The notes under the pieces were generated by a model. The model was not told the origin of the DNA and made no database searches. It was given only the letters and a program-made list of their open reading frames with translations. The position numbers were made by a program, and so were the translations under genes. Below, in pieces: positions 1-6,846 of a stretch of 8,850 nt of DNA; the stretch's first letter is position 1, and each line of letters opens with the position of its first letter. The stretch covers positions 1 through 8,850 of the forward strand of contig CAJUPF010000098.1 of assembly GCA_910588565.1 (NCBI GenBank). The letters are read 5' to 3'. This DNA comes from an uncultured Lachnospiraceae bacterium. GTDB taxonomy: Bacteria > Bacillota > Clostridia > Lachnospirales > Lachnospiraceae.

Positions 1-44
1 ATTTCTGCTTAAAAAACGGAATTTCCCTAAAGTAAATGACATTG

Positions 45-184
45 GTTCACGGCCTGGAAGGCCGCTCACAGTAACGTTTCGGGGCGATATTTAAAGTTTT
101 GCTTCGCAAAAATCGCCCCGAACTTGTATCATGTTCTCACGGAACGCGCAGTAAATGCGCGTTCCTGACCCGTGAACAGTAACC
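45..184. repeat. Multi-hairpin palindromic intergenic element
   Basis: The sequence shows three nested hairpins inside an outer pair. The outer arms are GTTCACGG (45-52) and CCGTGAAC (170-177). Inside are CGGCC/GGCCG (50-54 with 60-64, loop TGGAA; it shares bases 50-52 with the outer arm, so the two compete). Next is a perfect 11-bp stem, 78-88 with 112-122, whose apex carries a further TTTTGC/GCAAAA hairpin. Last is a perfect 10-bp stem, GGAACGCGCA (141-150) with TGCGCGTTCC (156-165). The motif CACAGTAAC/GAACAGTAAC ends both halves (67-75 and 174-183). No ORF fits here. A related motif, GTTACTATTCACGG, occurs inverted at 8796-8809, so I infer a dispersed palindromic repeat family rather than a single-copy RNA gene. 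It could also act as a terminator-like or mRNA-processing structure for an upstream gene outside the window. Confidence 0.7.
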
Positions 185-223
185 TCTCCACAAATGAAAA
201 CGGCCAGATTCGCCATAAAAAGG

Positions 224-252
224 TTGCATTTCTTTTTTTGCTGTGCTATTAT
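224..252 (+). promoter_or_regulatory. Vegetative (sigma-A type) promoter of pheST
   Basis: TTGCAT (224-229) and TATTAT (247-252) are separated by exactly 17 bp. The predicted start of transcription is near A259, just upstream of the T-box leader. This fits a housekeeping promoter driving leader, pheS and pheT. Confidence 0.75.
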
Positions 253-258
253 ATCTTC

Positions 259-545
259 ATTGATTTTAAAAAAATGGTAAAATGCAGCGAAGGTGTTAAG
301 TGTATCCAGATACACTGGTAGGCCGTCTCACACATCACAGAGAGAAGAAGCCGTCGGCTGGAAGCTTCTTTATGTAAGGGAATGGCTGAGCGTTCCCACC
401 GGAGCAGTATGGGTGAACCGTAACAGTAGCCCATAACGTTTTGTGCACGTTACGCATAGAATGAGCGCCTGGGATTTTCTCAGGAATCAGGGTGGTATCA
501 CGGAGTTATTCGTCCCTAACCAGGGATGGATAGCTCTTTTTCTTA
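259..545 (+). promoter_or_regulatory. T-box riboswitch leader of pheST (tRNA-Phe sensing)
   Basis: The conserved T-box core is visible as AGGGTGGTATCACGG (489-503), a slight variant of the usual AGGGTGGNACCGCGG. Its TGGT (493-496) can pair with the 3' ACCA of an uncharged tRNA whose discriminator base is A, as expected for tRNA-Phe. Upstream structures are a 7-bp hairpin 378-384/391-397, the TATGGG/CCCATA stem (408-413/430-435) enclosing the GAACCGTAA-type segment usual in stem II, and a stem-III-like hairpin 468-474/478-484. A GAGAG sequence (341-345) and the AAGAAGC/GCTTCTT pairing (346-352/364-370) belong to the stem I region. A candidate Phe specifier TTC lies at 366-368, but I could not place the specifier loop with certainty. 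A separate AGTGTAT/ATACACT hairpin (299-305/310-316) precedes this. By family knowledge, uncharged tRNA-Phe stabilises the antiterminator and allows pheST transcription. Confidence 0.9.
503..541 (+). terminator. T-box regulated intrinsic terminator
   Basis: A 15-bp stem (503-517 with 522-536, three G-T wobbles) closes a four-base AACC loop and is followed by five T residues (537-541). Its 5' arm begins at the end of the T-box sequence, so antiterminator and terminator are mutually exclusive, as in the T-box mechanism. Confidence 0.88.
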
Positions 546-619
546 TGATGCTGCGCAGGTGACTGACATGGATGCAAAGCGTAATGTTGCGGCTACAAAA
601 ATAAAAAAGGAGAATTGTT

Positions 620-1639
620 ATGAAAGAAAAATTGCAGAAGATCAAAGAAGAAGCAATGAAACGAATCGAAGCCTCAGACGATCTGGCCAAACTGAATGAC
701 GTCCGTGTAGCTCTTCTGGGAAAAAAAGGTGAAATGACAGCTGTTATGAAAAGCATGAAAGACCTTCTCCCGGAAGAGCGTCCGGCCTTTGGACAGCTGG
801 TAAATGAAGCAAGGACAGAAATTGAAAAGCGATTGGAAGAGGCAAAAGCTGCTTTGGAAGCCAAAGCGTTAGAACTGCGGCTGCAGCAGGAGATTATCGA
901 TGTAACGCTTCCATCTAAGAAAAATAAAGTAGGGCATAGACATCCGAATACAATTGCCCTCGAAGAAGTGGAACGTATTTTTATTGGCATGGGCTATGAA
1001 GTGGTGGAAGGTCCGGAGGTAGAGCTTGACTACTATAACTTTGAAGCGTTGAATATCCCGGCGAACCATCCGGCAAAAGACGAGCAGGATACCTTCTATA
1101 TTAATAATGAGATTGTGCTCCGTACCCAGACGTCTCCGGTTCAGGTACGTGTGATGGAACAGGGCAGGCTTCCGATCCGTGTGATTGCGCCGGGAAGAGT
1201 ATTCCGTTCAGATGAAGTGGACGCTACGCATTCCCCGTCTTTCCATCAGATTGAAGGACTTGTTATCGATAAACATATTACATTTGCAGATTTAAAAGGA
1301 ACTCTGGCTGAGTTTGCAAAAGAACTTTTTGGAGAAGATACCAAAGTAAAATTTCGCCCGCATCATTTCCCGTTTACCGAGCCAAGCGCAGAAGTGGACG
1401 TTACCTGTTTTAAATGCGGCGGCAAGGGATGCCGGTTCTGTAAAGGAAGCGGCTGGATTGAGATCTTAGGCTGCGGCATGGTACATCCGAAAGTGCTGCG
1501 TATGAGCGGCATTGATCCGGAGGAATATTCAGGCTTTGCATTTGGCGTGGGACTAGAACGGATTGCTCTGTTAAAATATGAAATTGATGATATGCGTCTT
1601 TTATATGAAAATGACGACAGATTTTTAAAACAGTTCTAA
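620..1639 (+). CDS. pheS: Phenylalanyl-tRNA synthetase alpha subunit
   Basis: This is the catalytic alpha subunit of the cytoplasmic (alpha-beta)2 enzyme that charges tRNA-Phe with phenylalanine using ATP. The 339 residues match the usual bacterial length. Residues 1-90 form the charged helical/coiled-coil N-terminal arm. Class II motif 1 lies around 108-134 (HPNTIALEEVERIF). RTQTSPVQ is at 168-175, motif 2 starts at GRVFRSDEVDATH (192-204), and motif 3 is GFGVGLER-like at 305-316 (GFAFGVGLERIA). A four-cysteine cluster (C263, C266, C271, C274) is visible; related PheS proteins also carry it. The ATG at 620 sits 7 nt after AGGAG (608-612). The gene is first in the operon, behind the T-box leader, and is followed 15 nt later by pheT. 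Confidence 0.98.
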   Translation: MKEKLQKIKEEAMKRIEASDDLAKLNDVRVALLGKKGEMTAVMKSMKDLLPEERPAFGQLVNEARTEIEKRLEEAKAALEAKALELRLQQEIIDVTLPSKKNKVGHRHPNTIALEEVERIFIGMGYEVVEGPEVELDYYNFEALNIPANHPAKDEQDTFYINNEIVLRTQTSPVQVRVMEQGRLPIRVIAPGRVFRSDEVDATHSPSFHQIEGLVIDKHITFADLKGTLAEFAKELFGEDTKVKFRPHHFPFTEPSAEVDVTCFKCGGKGCRFCKGSGWIEILGCGMVHPKVLRMSGIDPEEYSGFAFGVGLERIALLKYEIDDMRLLYENDDRFLKQF

Positions 1640-1654
1640 GAGGGAGGAAACGAG

Positions 1655-4075
1655 ATGAATACTTCATTAGCATGGATCAAAGCGCTTGTTCCGGGACTTG
1701 AAGCGACGGAGCAGGAATATATGGACGCGATGACATTATCCGGGACAAAAGTAGAAGGCTATCAGAAACTGGACGCGGATCTGGATAAGATTGTCGTAGG
1801 CCAGATTAAGAAAATAGAGCGTCATCCGGATGCGGATAAACTGATAGTATGTCAGGTGGATATTGGAGAAGAGGAAGAGATACAGATTGTCACCGGTGCG
1901 CCGAATGTATCCGAAGGCGATAAAGTCCCTGTTGTATTGGCCGGAGGAAGAGTAGCAGGCGGCCATGACGGCAGCTTAACGCCTGGGGGCATTAAGATAA
2001 AAAAAGGAAAACTCAGAGGTATCCCTTCCAATGGCATGATGTGTTCTATCGAAGAACTTGGCTTTAGCCGGGATATGTATCCGGAAGCGCCGGAGGATGG
2101 TATTTATATTTTTGAGCCGGAGGCAACGGTGGGAGCGGATGCGATTGCATTGCTCGGTCTTCGTGACGCAGTAATAGAATACGAAGTGACGTCCAACCGG
2201 GTAGACTGCTTTTCCGTACTGGGAATTGCAAGGGAAGCGGCAGCAACCTTCCGGAAAGAGTTTAAACCTCCGGTTGTAACAGAAACCGGAAACGGAGAAG
2301 ATGTCAATGATATGGTTAAAGTTACAGTAAAGGACAGCGATTTATGCTCCCGCTATACGGCAAGGGTTGTCAAAAATATTAAGCTCGCGCCTTCCCCCAA
2401 ATGGATGCAGCGCCGTCTTTCCGCTCAGGGAATCCGTCCAATCAATAATCTGGTGGATATTACCAACTATGTGATGGCGGAGTATGGTCAGCCCATGCAT
2501 GCATATGATCTGGATACAATCGCCGGAAATGAGATTATCGTAAGGCGCGCTCTGGCCGGGGAAACATTTGTTACCCTGGACGGACAGGAGCGGAAACTGG
2601 ATGAAAGCGTCCTGATGATCTGTGATGCAGAGAAACCGGTAGGTATTGCCGGAATTATGGGCGGTGAAAATTCCATGATCACAGACAATGTGAAAACGAT
2701 GCTGTTTGAAGCTGCCTGCTTCGATGGCGCTAATATCCGCCTTTCCAGCAAGAAAATCGGTCTGCGTACCGACGCCTCTTCTATTTTTGAAAAGGGACTT
2801 GATCCGAATCATGCCATCGAAGCGATGAACCGTGCATGCCAGCTGGTCGAAGAACTGGGAGCGGGCGAGGTGGTTGGCGGCGTTGTAGATGTATATCCGG
2901 TAAAAAAAGAAGGCAGGCGGATTCCGTTTGAACCGGAAAAATACAATCGTCTGCTGGGTACGAATATTGCAAAAGAAGAAATGCTGGAATTTTTTGCCCG
3001 TCTGGAACTGGGCTATGACGCAGTTTCCAATGAAATATTGACGCCTTCGTTCCGGCAGGATCTGGAATGCGATGCGGATCTTGCGGAAGAAGTGGCCAGA
3101 TTTTATGGCTATGACAATATTCCTACGACGCTTCCCACCGGAGAAGCAACTACCGGAAAGCTCTCATTTAAGCTGCGGATTGAGGAAGTGGCAAGGGATA
3201 TCGCGGAATTTTGCGGATTTTCCCAGGGGATGTGCTATTCTTTTGAAAGTCCGAAGGTATTTGATAAATTATTGATTCCTGAGGATTCTAAGCTCAGGGA
3301 AGCAGTGGTGATTTCCAATCCTCTTGGAGAAGATTTCAGTATTATGCGCACCATACCGCTAAACGGTATGCTGACTTCCCTGTCTACGAACTATAACCGG
3401 AGGAACAAAGATGTCCGTCTTTATGAACTGGGCAATATTTATCTGCCAAAACAGACGCCTGTCACAGAGCTTCCCGAAGAGCGGATGCAGTTTACGCTTG
3501 GTATGTATGGGGAAGGTGATTTTTATACCTTAAAAGGCGTTGTGGAAGAGTTTTTTGGCAAAATCGGGATGCATGGGAAGATGACGTGCCATCCTTCTGC
3601 TGACAGGCCGTATCTGCATCCGGGACGCCAGGCGGATATTTTCTATCAGGGAACAGCCGTAGGATATCTGGGAGAAGTCCATCCGGTTGTGGCAGCGAAT
3701 TATTCCATCAAAGACCGTGTCTATATCGCGGCGCTGGATATGCCAAAAATCGTTGCATGCGCAAGTTTTGACCGGAAGTATCAGGGAATTGCCAAATATC
3801 CGGCTGCTTCCAGAGATATCAGTATGGTAGTGCCCAAAGATGTGCTTGCGGGGGATATCGAGGAAGTCTTTGACGCAAAAGGCGGAGTATATCTCGAAAG
3901 CTATCAGCTGTTCGATATTTACGAAGGAAAACAGATTACTGCGGGGTATAAATCCATCGCATATTCGCTTACCTTCCGTGGAACAGAGAAGAATCTCGAA
4001 GAGGCGGATATCACAGAGGCAATGGACAGGATATTAAAGGCGCTTGAAACGATGGGGATTGAGCTTCGGAAATAG
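1655..4075 (+). CDS. pheT: Phenylalanyl-tRNA synthetase beta subunit
   Basis: This is the beta subunit of the same heterotetramer. It binds tRNA-Phe, and its B3/B4 domain hydrolyses mischarged Tyr-tRNA-Phe. The 806 residues are the full length expected. An EMAP/OB-fold tRNA-binding domain lies at about 45-150 (HPDADKL at 57-63; the TGAPN segment near 80). The B3/B4 editing region is around 215-395, with the NNLVDITNYVM stretch at 264-274 and GQPMHAYD at 278-285. The B5 domain is about 415-485, followed by the catalytic-like core. A ferredoxin-fold anticodon-binding domain occupies roughly the last 93 residues, starting near PAASRDISMVV. GGGAGG (1642-1647) is 7 nt before the ATG. Co-transcription with pheS is clear from the 15-nt gap. 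No convincing terminator follows in 4076-4113. Confidence 0.98.
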   Translation: MNTSLAWIKALVPGLEATEQEYMDAMTLSGTKVEGYQKLDADLDKIVVGQIKKIERHPDADKLIVCQVDIGEEEEIQIVTGAPNVSEGDKVPVVLAGGRVAGGHDGSLTPGGIKIKKGKLRGIPSNGMMCSIEELGFSRDMYPEAPEDGIYIFEPEATVGADAIALLGLRDAVIEYEVTSNRVDCFSVLGIAREAAATFRKEFKPPVVTETGNGEDVNDMVKVTVKDSDLCSRYTARVVKNIKLAPSPKWMQRRLSAQGIRPINNLVDITNYVMAEYGQPMHAYDLDTIAGNEIIVRRALAGETFVTLDGQERKLDESVLMICDAEKPVGIAGIMGGENSMITDNVKTMLFEAACFDGANIRLSSKKIGLRTDASSIFEKGLDPNHAIEAMNRACQLVEELGAGEVVGGVVDVYPVKKEGRRIPFEPEKYNRLLGTNIAKEEMLEFFARLELGYDAVSNEILTPSFRQDLECDADLAEEVARFYGYDNIPTTLPTGEATTGKLSFKLRIEEVARDIAEFCGFSQGMCYSFESPKVFDKLLIPEDSKLREAVVISNPLGEDFSIMRTIPLNGMLTSLSTNYNRRNKDVRLYELGNIYLPKQTPVTELPEERMQFTLGMYGEGDFYTLKGVVEEFFGKIGMHGKMTCHPSADRPYLHPGRQADIFYQGTAVGYLGEVHPVVAANYSIKDRVYIAALDMPKIVACASFDRKYQGIAKYPAASRDISMVVPKDVLAGDIEEVFDAKGGVYLESYQLFDIYEGKQITAGYKSIAYSLTFRGTEKNLEEADITEAMDRILKALETMGIELRK

Positions 4076-4113
4076 CTTTAATGAAAAATTAAAAAAATAT
4101 TTCAGCGGTAAGA

Positions 4114-4142
4114 TTGAAAAAGCAGTACGAATGTGGTACAAT
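4114..4142 (+). promoter_or_regulatory. Sigma-A type promoter of the secreted-protein gene
   Basis: TTGAAA (4114-4119), a 17-bp spacer and TACAAT (4137-4142) form a near-consensus vegetative promoter. The predicted transcription start is about 4149, inside the palindrome at 4148-4165. It gives the downstream gene its own expression, separate from pheST. Confidence 0.75.
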
Positions 4143-4147
4143 CTTTC

Positions 4148-4165
4148 TTGTAATTTAAATTACAA
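4148..4165. promoter_or_regulatory. 18-bp perfect palindrome at +1: candidate operator
   Basis: TTGTAATTTAAATTACAA is a perfect inverted repeat centred between 4156 and 4157. It starts six bases after the -10 box, so it overlaps the predicted transcription start. This is where repressors often bind, so I infer an operator for a dimeric regulator. The TTGT/ACAA ends recall Rex-type sites (TTGTTAA-N4-TTAACAA) but the interior does not match, so I name no regulator. It could instead form a small 5' mRNA hairpin. Confidence 0.5.
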
Positions 4166-4195
4166 AATATAATATGGAAAGGAACTTGATGTAAC

Positions 4196-5029
4196 ATGAA
4201 AAGAGAGAGAAAAAGTTTATTTAACAGAGTGATAAGCCTTGTGCTTGCAGCAGTTATGATGCTTTCGGTAGCAGTCGTTGCAGGGCCGGAGACAGCGAAT
4301 GCAGCTGATTTGAGTTTTGGTAAGAGGGGTGGTACGGCTAGTATTACAGATGATACATGTTATGCAAATACAGGAGCATTGAACTGGATTAAATTTAAGC
4401 CGAACGCAGACGGTTATCTTCAGCTTAAGTTTTCAGGGAATTCAAATGTTGTATCTTATCCTTATGGAGATGTACAGCTGTATGATTCTAAGAAGAACAA
4501 AGCATTATCTGCTGCGCTTGAGTTTGACACACAGTCTACAACCAAAGCATTTTTAACAGAATACTATGGTGTAAAGAAGAATAAGACGTATTATATTGGT
4601 GTTGCATCTTACGGTGGTGTAAAAGTCACTGGAAAGCTGACGAAAGTAAAGAATAATGTTAAGACAAGCAAGAAAAAAGCTGCAACATTGAAAAAGAAAA
4701 AAGCAGTTACAAGTGTTATTACAGCAGGAACATCCTCTACTCATTATTATAAATTCAAACTGTCAAAACCTGCTGGTATAAAATTATCTATTACGCCTTA
4801 TCTGACAGGTAATGTGAATATAACAATTATCGGACCAGGATCTGGAAACAGGTCAAGCGGTACGATCTCGTGCAGGGAGAATATAGGCGATTACAAATAT
4901 CCTCGTAACTGGGGCAAAAGCACAATGTTCTATAATTCTTCCAAGAAGCATAGAACAGGTACCTATTATGTACAGATCAAACCAGCCAGCAGAACATGCA
5001 ATGGCTATTACAAATTAACCTGGAAATAG
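4196..5029 (+). CDS. Lysine-rich secreted two-domain protein, function unknown
   Basis: I do not recognise a named family. The 277-residue product begins with a classical Sec signal peptide: basic MKRERK, a hydrophobic core about 12-30, and a cleavage site after ANA at 34-36. The mature part appears to be two beta-rich modules. Residues 37-152 end in TYYIGVASYGG and KVTGKLTKV; residues 170-277 run from STHYYKFKLSKPAGIKLSI to GTYYVQIKP and YYKLTWK. A very lysine-rich linker (about 153-170) joins them. The Y-x-F-x-L and YY-x-I/V-x-I strand patterns resemble PPC-type (bacterial pre-peptidase C-terminal) sandwich domains, but that is inference from appearance. There is no LPXTG anchor or catalytic motif. 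It has its own promoter, a possible operator and a strong terminator. Its GC content is clearly lower than pheT or the recombinase in the stretches I counted (about 32-37% against 48-52%), suggesting transfer or different selection. Confidence 0.85.
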   Translation: MKRERKSLFNRVISLVLAAVMMLSVAVVAGPETANAADLSFGKRGGTASITDDTCYANTGALNWIKFKPNADGYLQLKFSGNSNVVSYPYGDVQLYDSKKNKALSAALEFDTQSTTKAFLTEYYGVKKNKTYYIGVASYGGVKVTGKLTKVKNNVKTSKKKAATLKKKKAVTSVITAGTSSTHYYKFKLSKPAGIKLSITPYLTGNVNITIIGPGSGNRSSGTISCRENIGDYKYPRNWGKSTMFYNSSKKHRTGTYYVQIKPASRTCNGYYKLTWK

Positions 5030-5030
5030 T

Positions 5031-5061
5031 AAAAAGAGGCGGACTATATGTCCGCCTTTTT
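5031..5061. terminator. Intrinsic terminator, likely bidirectional
   Basis: GGCGGAC (5038-5044), loop TATAT and GTCCGCC (5050-5056) form a perfect 7-bp stem followed by five T (5057-5061). It lies 8 nt after the stop codon of the secreted-protein gene. The five A (5031-5035) on the other side mean the structure would also terminate transcription arriving from the right. Confidence 0.92.
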
Positions 5062-5141
5062 AGTATAAGAGGTCGTTTTTTCGCATAAGACAACCGCCCC
5101 AAAGAATACAATAAACAGACAATATATCATGAGGTTTGGAT

Positions 5142-5264
5142 TTGAAAAAAGATAAGCCGCCAGTGAAAGTAAATGTAATCTACGGAACGAAAACGCTGCG
5201 GGATTGTATGGAACATGTACTGATCCGCCGCAGGACGGCAGAAAGCGTGCAGCATGAAAGGTAA
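5142..5264 (+). CDS. 40-residue ORF translationally coupled to the recombinase
   Basis: A TTG start at 5142 is preceded by GAGG (5131-5134) with 7 nt spacing. The protein is MKKDKPPVKVNVIYGTKTLR followed by DCMEHVLIRR and a hydrophilic tail. The TAA stop (5262-5264) lies 11 nt inside the recombinase gene, which has no good ribosome binding site of its own at 5254. This argues that the ORF is translated and feeds ribosomes into the recombinase. The V-x-V-x-YG-T-x-x-L-x-x-C-M pattern recalls small ORFs I associate with serine recombinases in Clostridia elements. Its function is unknown to me. There is no HTH or metal motif, so calling it an excisionase or directionality factor would be speculation. 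Confidence 0.6.
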   Translation: MKKDKPPVKVNVIYGTKTLRDCMEHVLIRRRTAESVQHER

Positions 5265-6846
5265 CCGTGCTGTATTGTATCTGAGGCTGAGCAAGGAAGA
5301 CGCTTGTAAAGCCAGTAAGGGAGAGGACAGCGCCAGTATCAAAAACCAGAAGCTGCTTCTGACAGATTATGCGCTGTCGCACAGGTTTGAAATTGTGCGG
5401 GTCTATTCAGATGATGATGAAAGCGGACTCTATGATGACAGGCCGGAGTTTGAAAAAATGATGACGGATGCAAAAGCCGGAGATTTTGATGTTATTATTG
5501 CAAAAACCCAGTCCAGATTTTCAAGAAATATGGAACATATTGAGAAATATCTGCATCATGAGCTTGCCAATCTTGGAATCCGCTTTATTGGCGTTGCGGA
5601 CAGTGTGGATACGGAGAATGAGGGCAATAAAAAAAGCAGGCAGATCAATGGGCTTGTCAACGAATGGTATTGTGAAGATTTGTCCCGGAATATCCGAAGT
5701 TCCCTGAAAGCAAAAATGAAAAACGGAGAGTTTTTAGGCTCGTCCTGCCCCTATGGCTATCGAAAAGATCCCGGAAACCATAATCATCTGATTGTCGATC
5801 CCTATGCTGCCCAGGTGGTGAAAAGAATCTATCAGTTATATCTGTCAGGCTATGGAAAAGCCAGAATCGGTTCTGTTTTATCATCAGAAGGCATTTTAAT
5901 CCCAACCTTGTACAAGCGGGAAGTCCTGGGTGAAAATTATTACAATTCCCATGCCAGGGAGACGACAAAAACATGGTCTTATCAGACCATTCATACGATA
6001 TTAAACAACGAAACATATATTGGTCATCTCATTCAAAATAAAGTAAATACCTTGTCTTATAAAGACAGGACGAAACGGAAACTTCCAAAGGAACAGTGGA
6101 TTGTTGTTAAAAATACCCACGAGGCTATTATTGATCCGGATCAGTTTTTTCTGGTACAGAAACTGCAGAAGACCCGTACCAGAAGCGTTGGTTCCCTGGA
6201 GGCAAAGGGCATTTTTTCCGGCCTGATTTACTGTGCAGATTGCAAACATGCTATGGCAAGGAAGTATGCAAGACGCAGCGGGGAAGGTTTTACCGGCTAT
6301 ATCTGCAAGACCTATAAAACGCAGGGAAAGCGGTTCTGCAGCAGTCACAGCATGGATAACAAGGCTTTGGAACGGGCAGTTTTAGCAGCTTTGCAGAAAG
6401 AGGCAGAGAAAATTTTAACAGAGGAAGACCGGGAAGTATTGAAAAGAATCCCGGTTTCTGCTGAAGCAGAGGATAGTTATCAGGCACAGACAGAACAAAT
6501 TGGCAGACGCCTTGCCAGATTGGAGCGGTATAAGCGGAAGACCTATGAAAACTATATGGAAGAGCTGATTTCAAAAGAAGAATACAAAAGCTATTGTGCG
6601 GAATATGACGCAGAAACAGAACAGTTAAAGCGGCAGCAGGCAGAACTGGAAAAAAAATCCCGCCTGCAGCAAGAATCGGATGCCGGTTATAATGCCTGGA
6701 CAGAGAGTTTTATCAATCATATGGGAATAGAGGTATTGACAAGGGATGTGGTTTTAGAATTAGTAGAAAAAATAGAGGTGAACCAGGATGGTTCTGTCAA
6801 TCTGTATTGCAAATTTCGTAATGAATTGTCTACTATAACACAATGA
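5254..6846 (+). CDS. Large serine recombinase (site-specific integrase/resolvase family)
   Basis: This DNA-binding enzyme would catalyse integration, excision or inversion between attachment sites through a 5'-phosphoserine intermediate. The 530 residues are within the normal range and look intact. The resolvase-type catalytic domain is about 1-150: YLRLSKED places the nucleophile at S13 with R11 beside it, and the SRFSRN segment gives R88 and R91. A 'recombinase' DNA-binding domain follows at about 160-300 (SCPYGYRKDP at 164-173, WSYQTIHTILNNETYIG at 241-257). A zinc-ribbon has C327, C330, C351 and C362. A charged coiled coil spans about 411-475, and the C-terminal segment ends in VELVEKIEV-like sequence. 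It overlaps the preceding 40-codon ORF, suggesting translational coupling. Its stop codon is inside the palindrome at the dacF junction, the usual position of such a gene next to its att site. I see no frameshift or missing catalytic residue. Confidence 0.95.
   Translation: MKGNRAVLYLRLSKEDACKASKGEDSASIKNQKLLLTDYALSHRFEIVRVYSDDDESGLYDDRPEFEKMMTDAKAGDFDVIIAKTQSRFSRNMEHIEKYLHHELANLGIRFIGVADSVDTENEGNKKSRQINGLVNEWYCEDLSRNIRSSLKAKMKNGEFLGSSCPYGYRKDPGNHNHLIVDPYAAQVVKRIYQLYLSGYGKARIGSVLSSEGILIPTLYKREVLGENYYNSHARETTKTWSYQTIHTILNNETYIGHLIQNKVNTLSYKDRTKRKLPKEQWIVVKNTHEAIIDPDQFFLVQKLQKTRTRSVGSLEAKGIFSGLIYCADCKHAMARKYARRSGEGFTGYICKTYKTQGKRFCSSHSMDNKALERAVLAALQKEAEKILTEEDREVLKRIPVSAEAEDSYQAQTEQIGRRLARLERYKRKTYENYMEELISKEEYKSYCAEYDAETEQLKRQQAELEKKSRLQQESDAGYNAWTESFINHMGIEVLTRDVVLELVEKIEVNQDGSVNLYCKFRNELSTITQ

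Noticed and set aside
80..120. Intrinsic terminator for an upstream gene
   Set aside because: The stem is strong, but no T tract follows position 122 and the structure is part of a larger multi-hairpin repeat.
263..274. Zinc-finger-like CxxC pairs in PheS as a novel fusion or added domain
   Set aside because: The cysteine cluster occurs at the same place in ordinary bacterial PheS proteins, so it is a family feature. Coordinates here are residue numbers of PheS (bases about 1406-1441).
487..990. Minus-strand open frame of 167 codons antisense to pheS and its leader
   Set aside because: It overlaps the certain pheS gene and the T-box, has no recognisable domain and a low-complexity Ser/Phe-rich composition. 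It is a shadow frame.
2342..2812. Minus-strand open frame of 156 codons inside pheT
   Set aside because: It lies entirely within strongly conserved pheT sequence, with no ribosome binding site or recognisable family.
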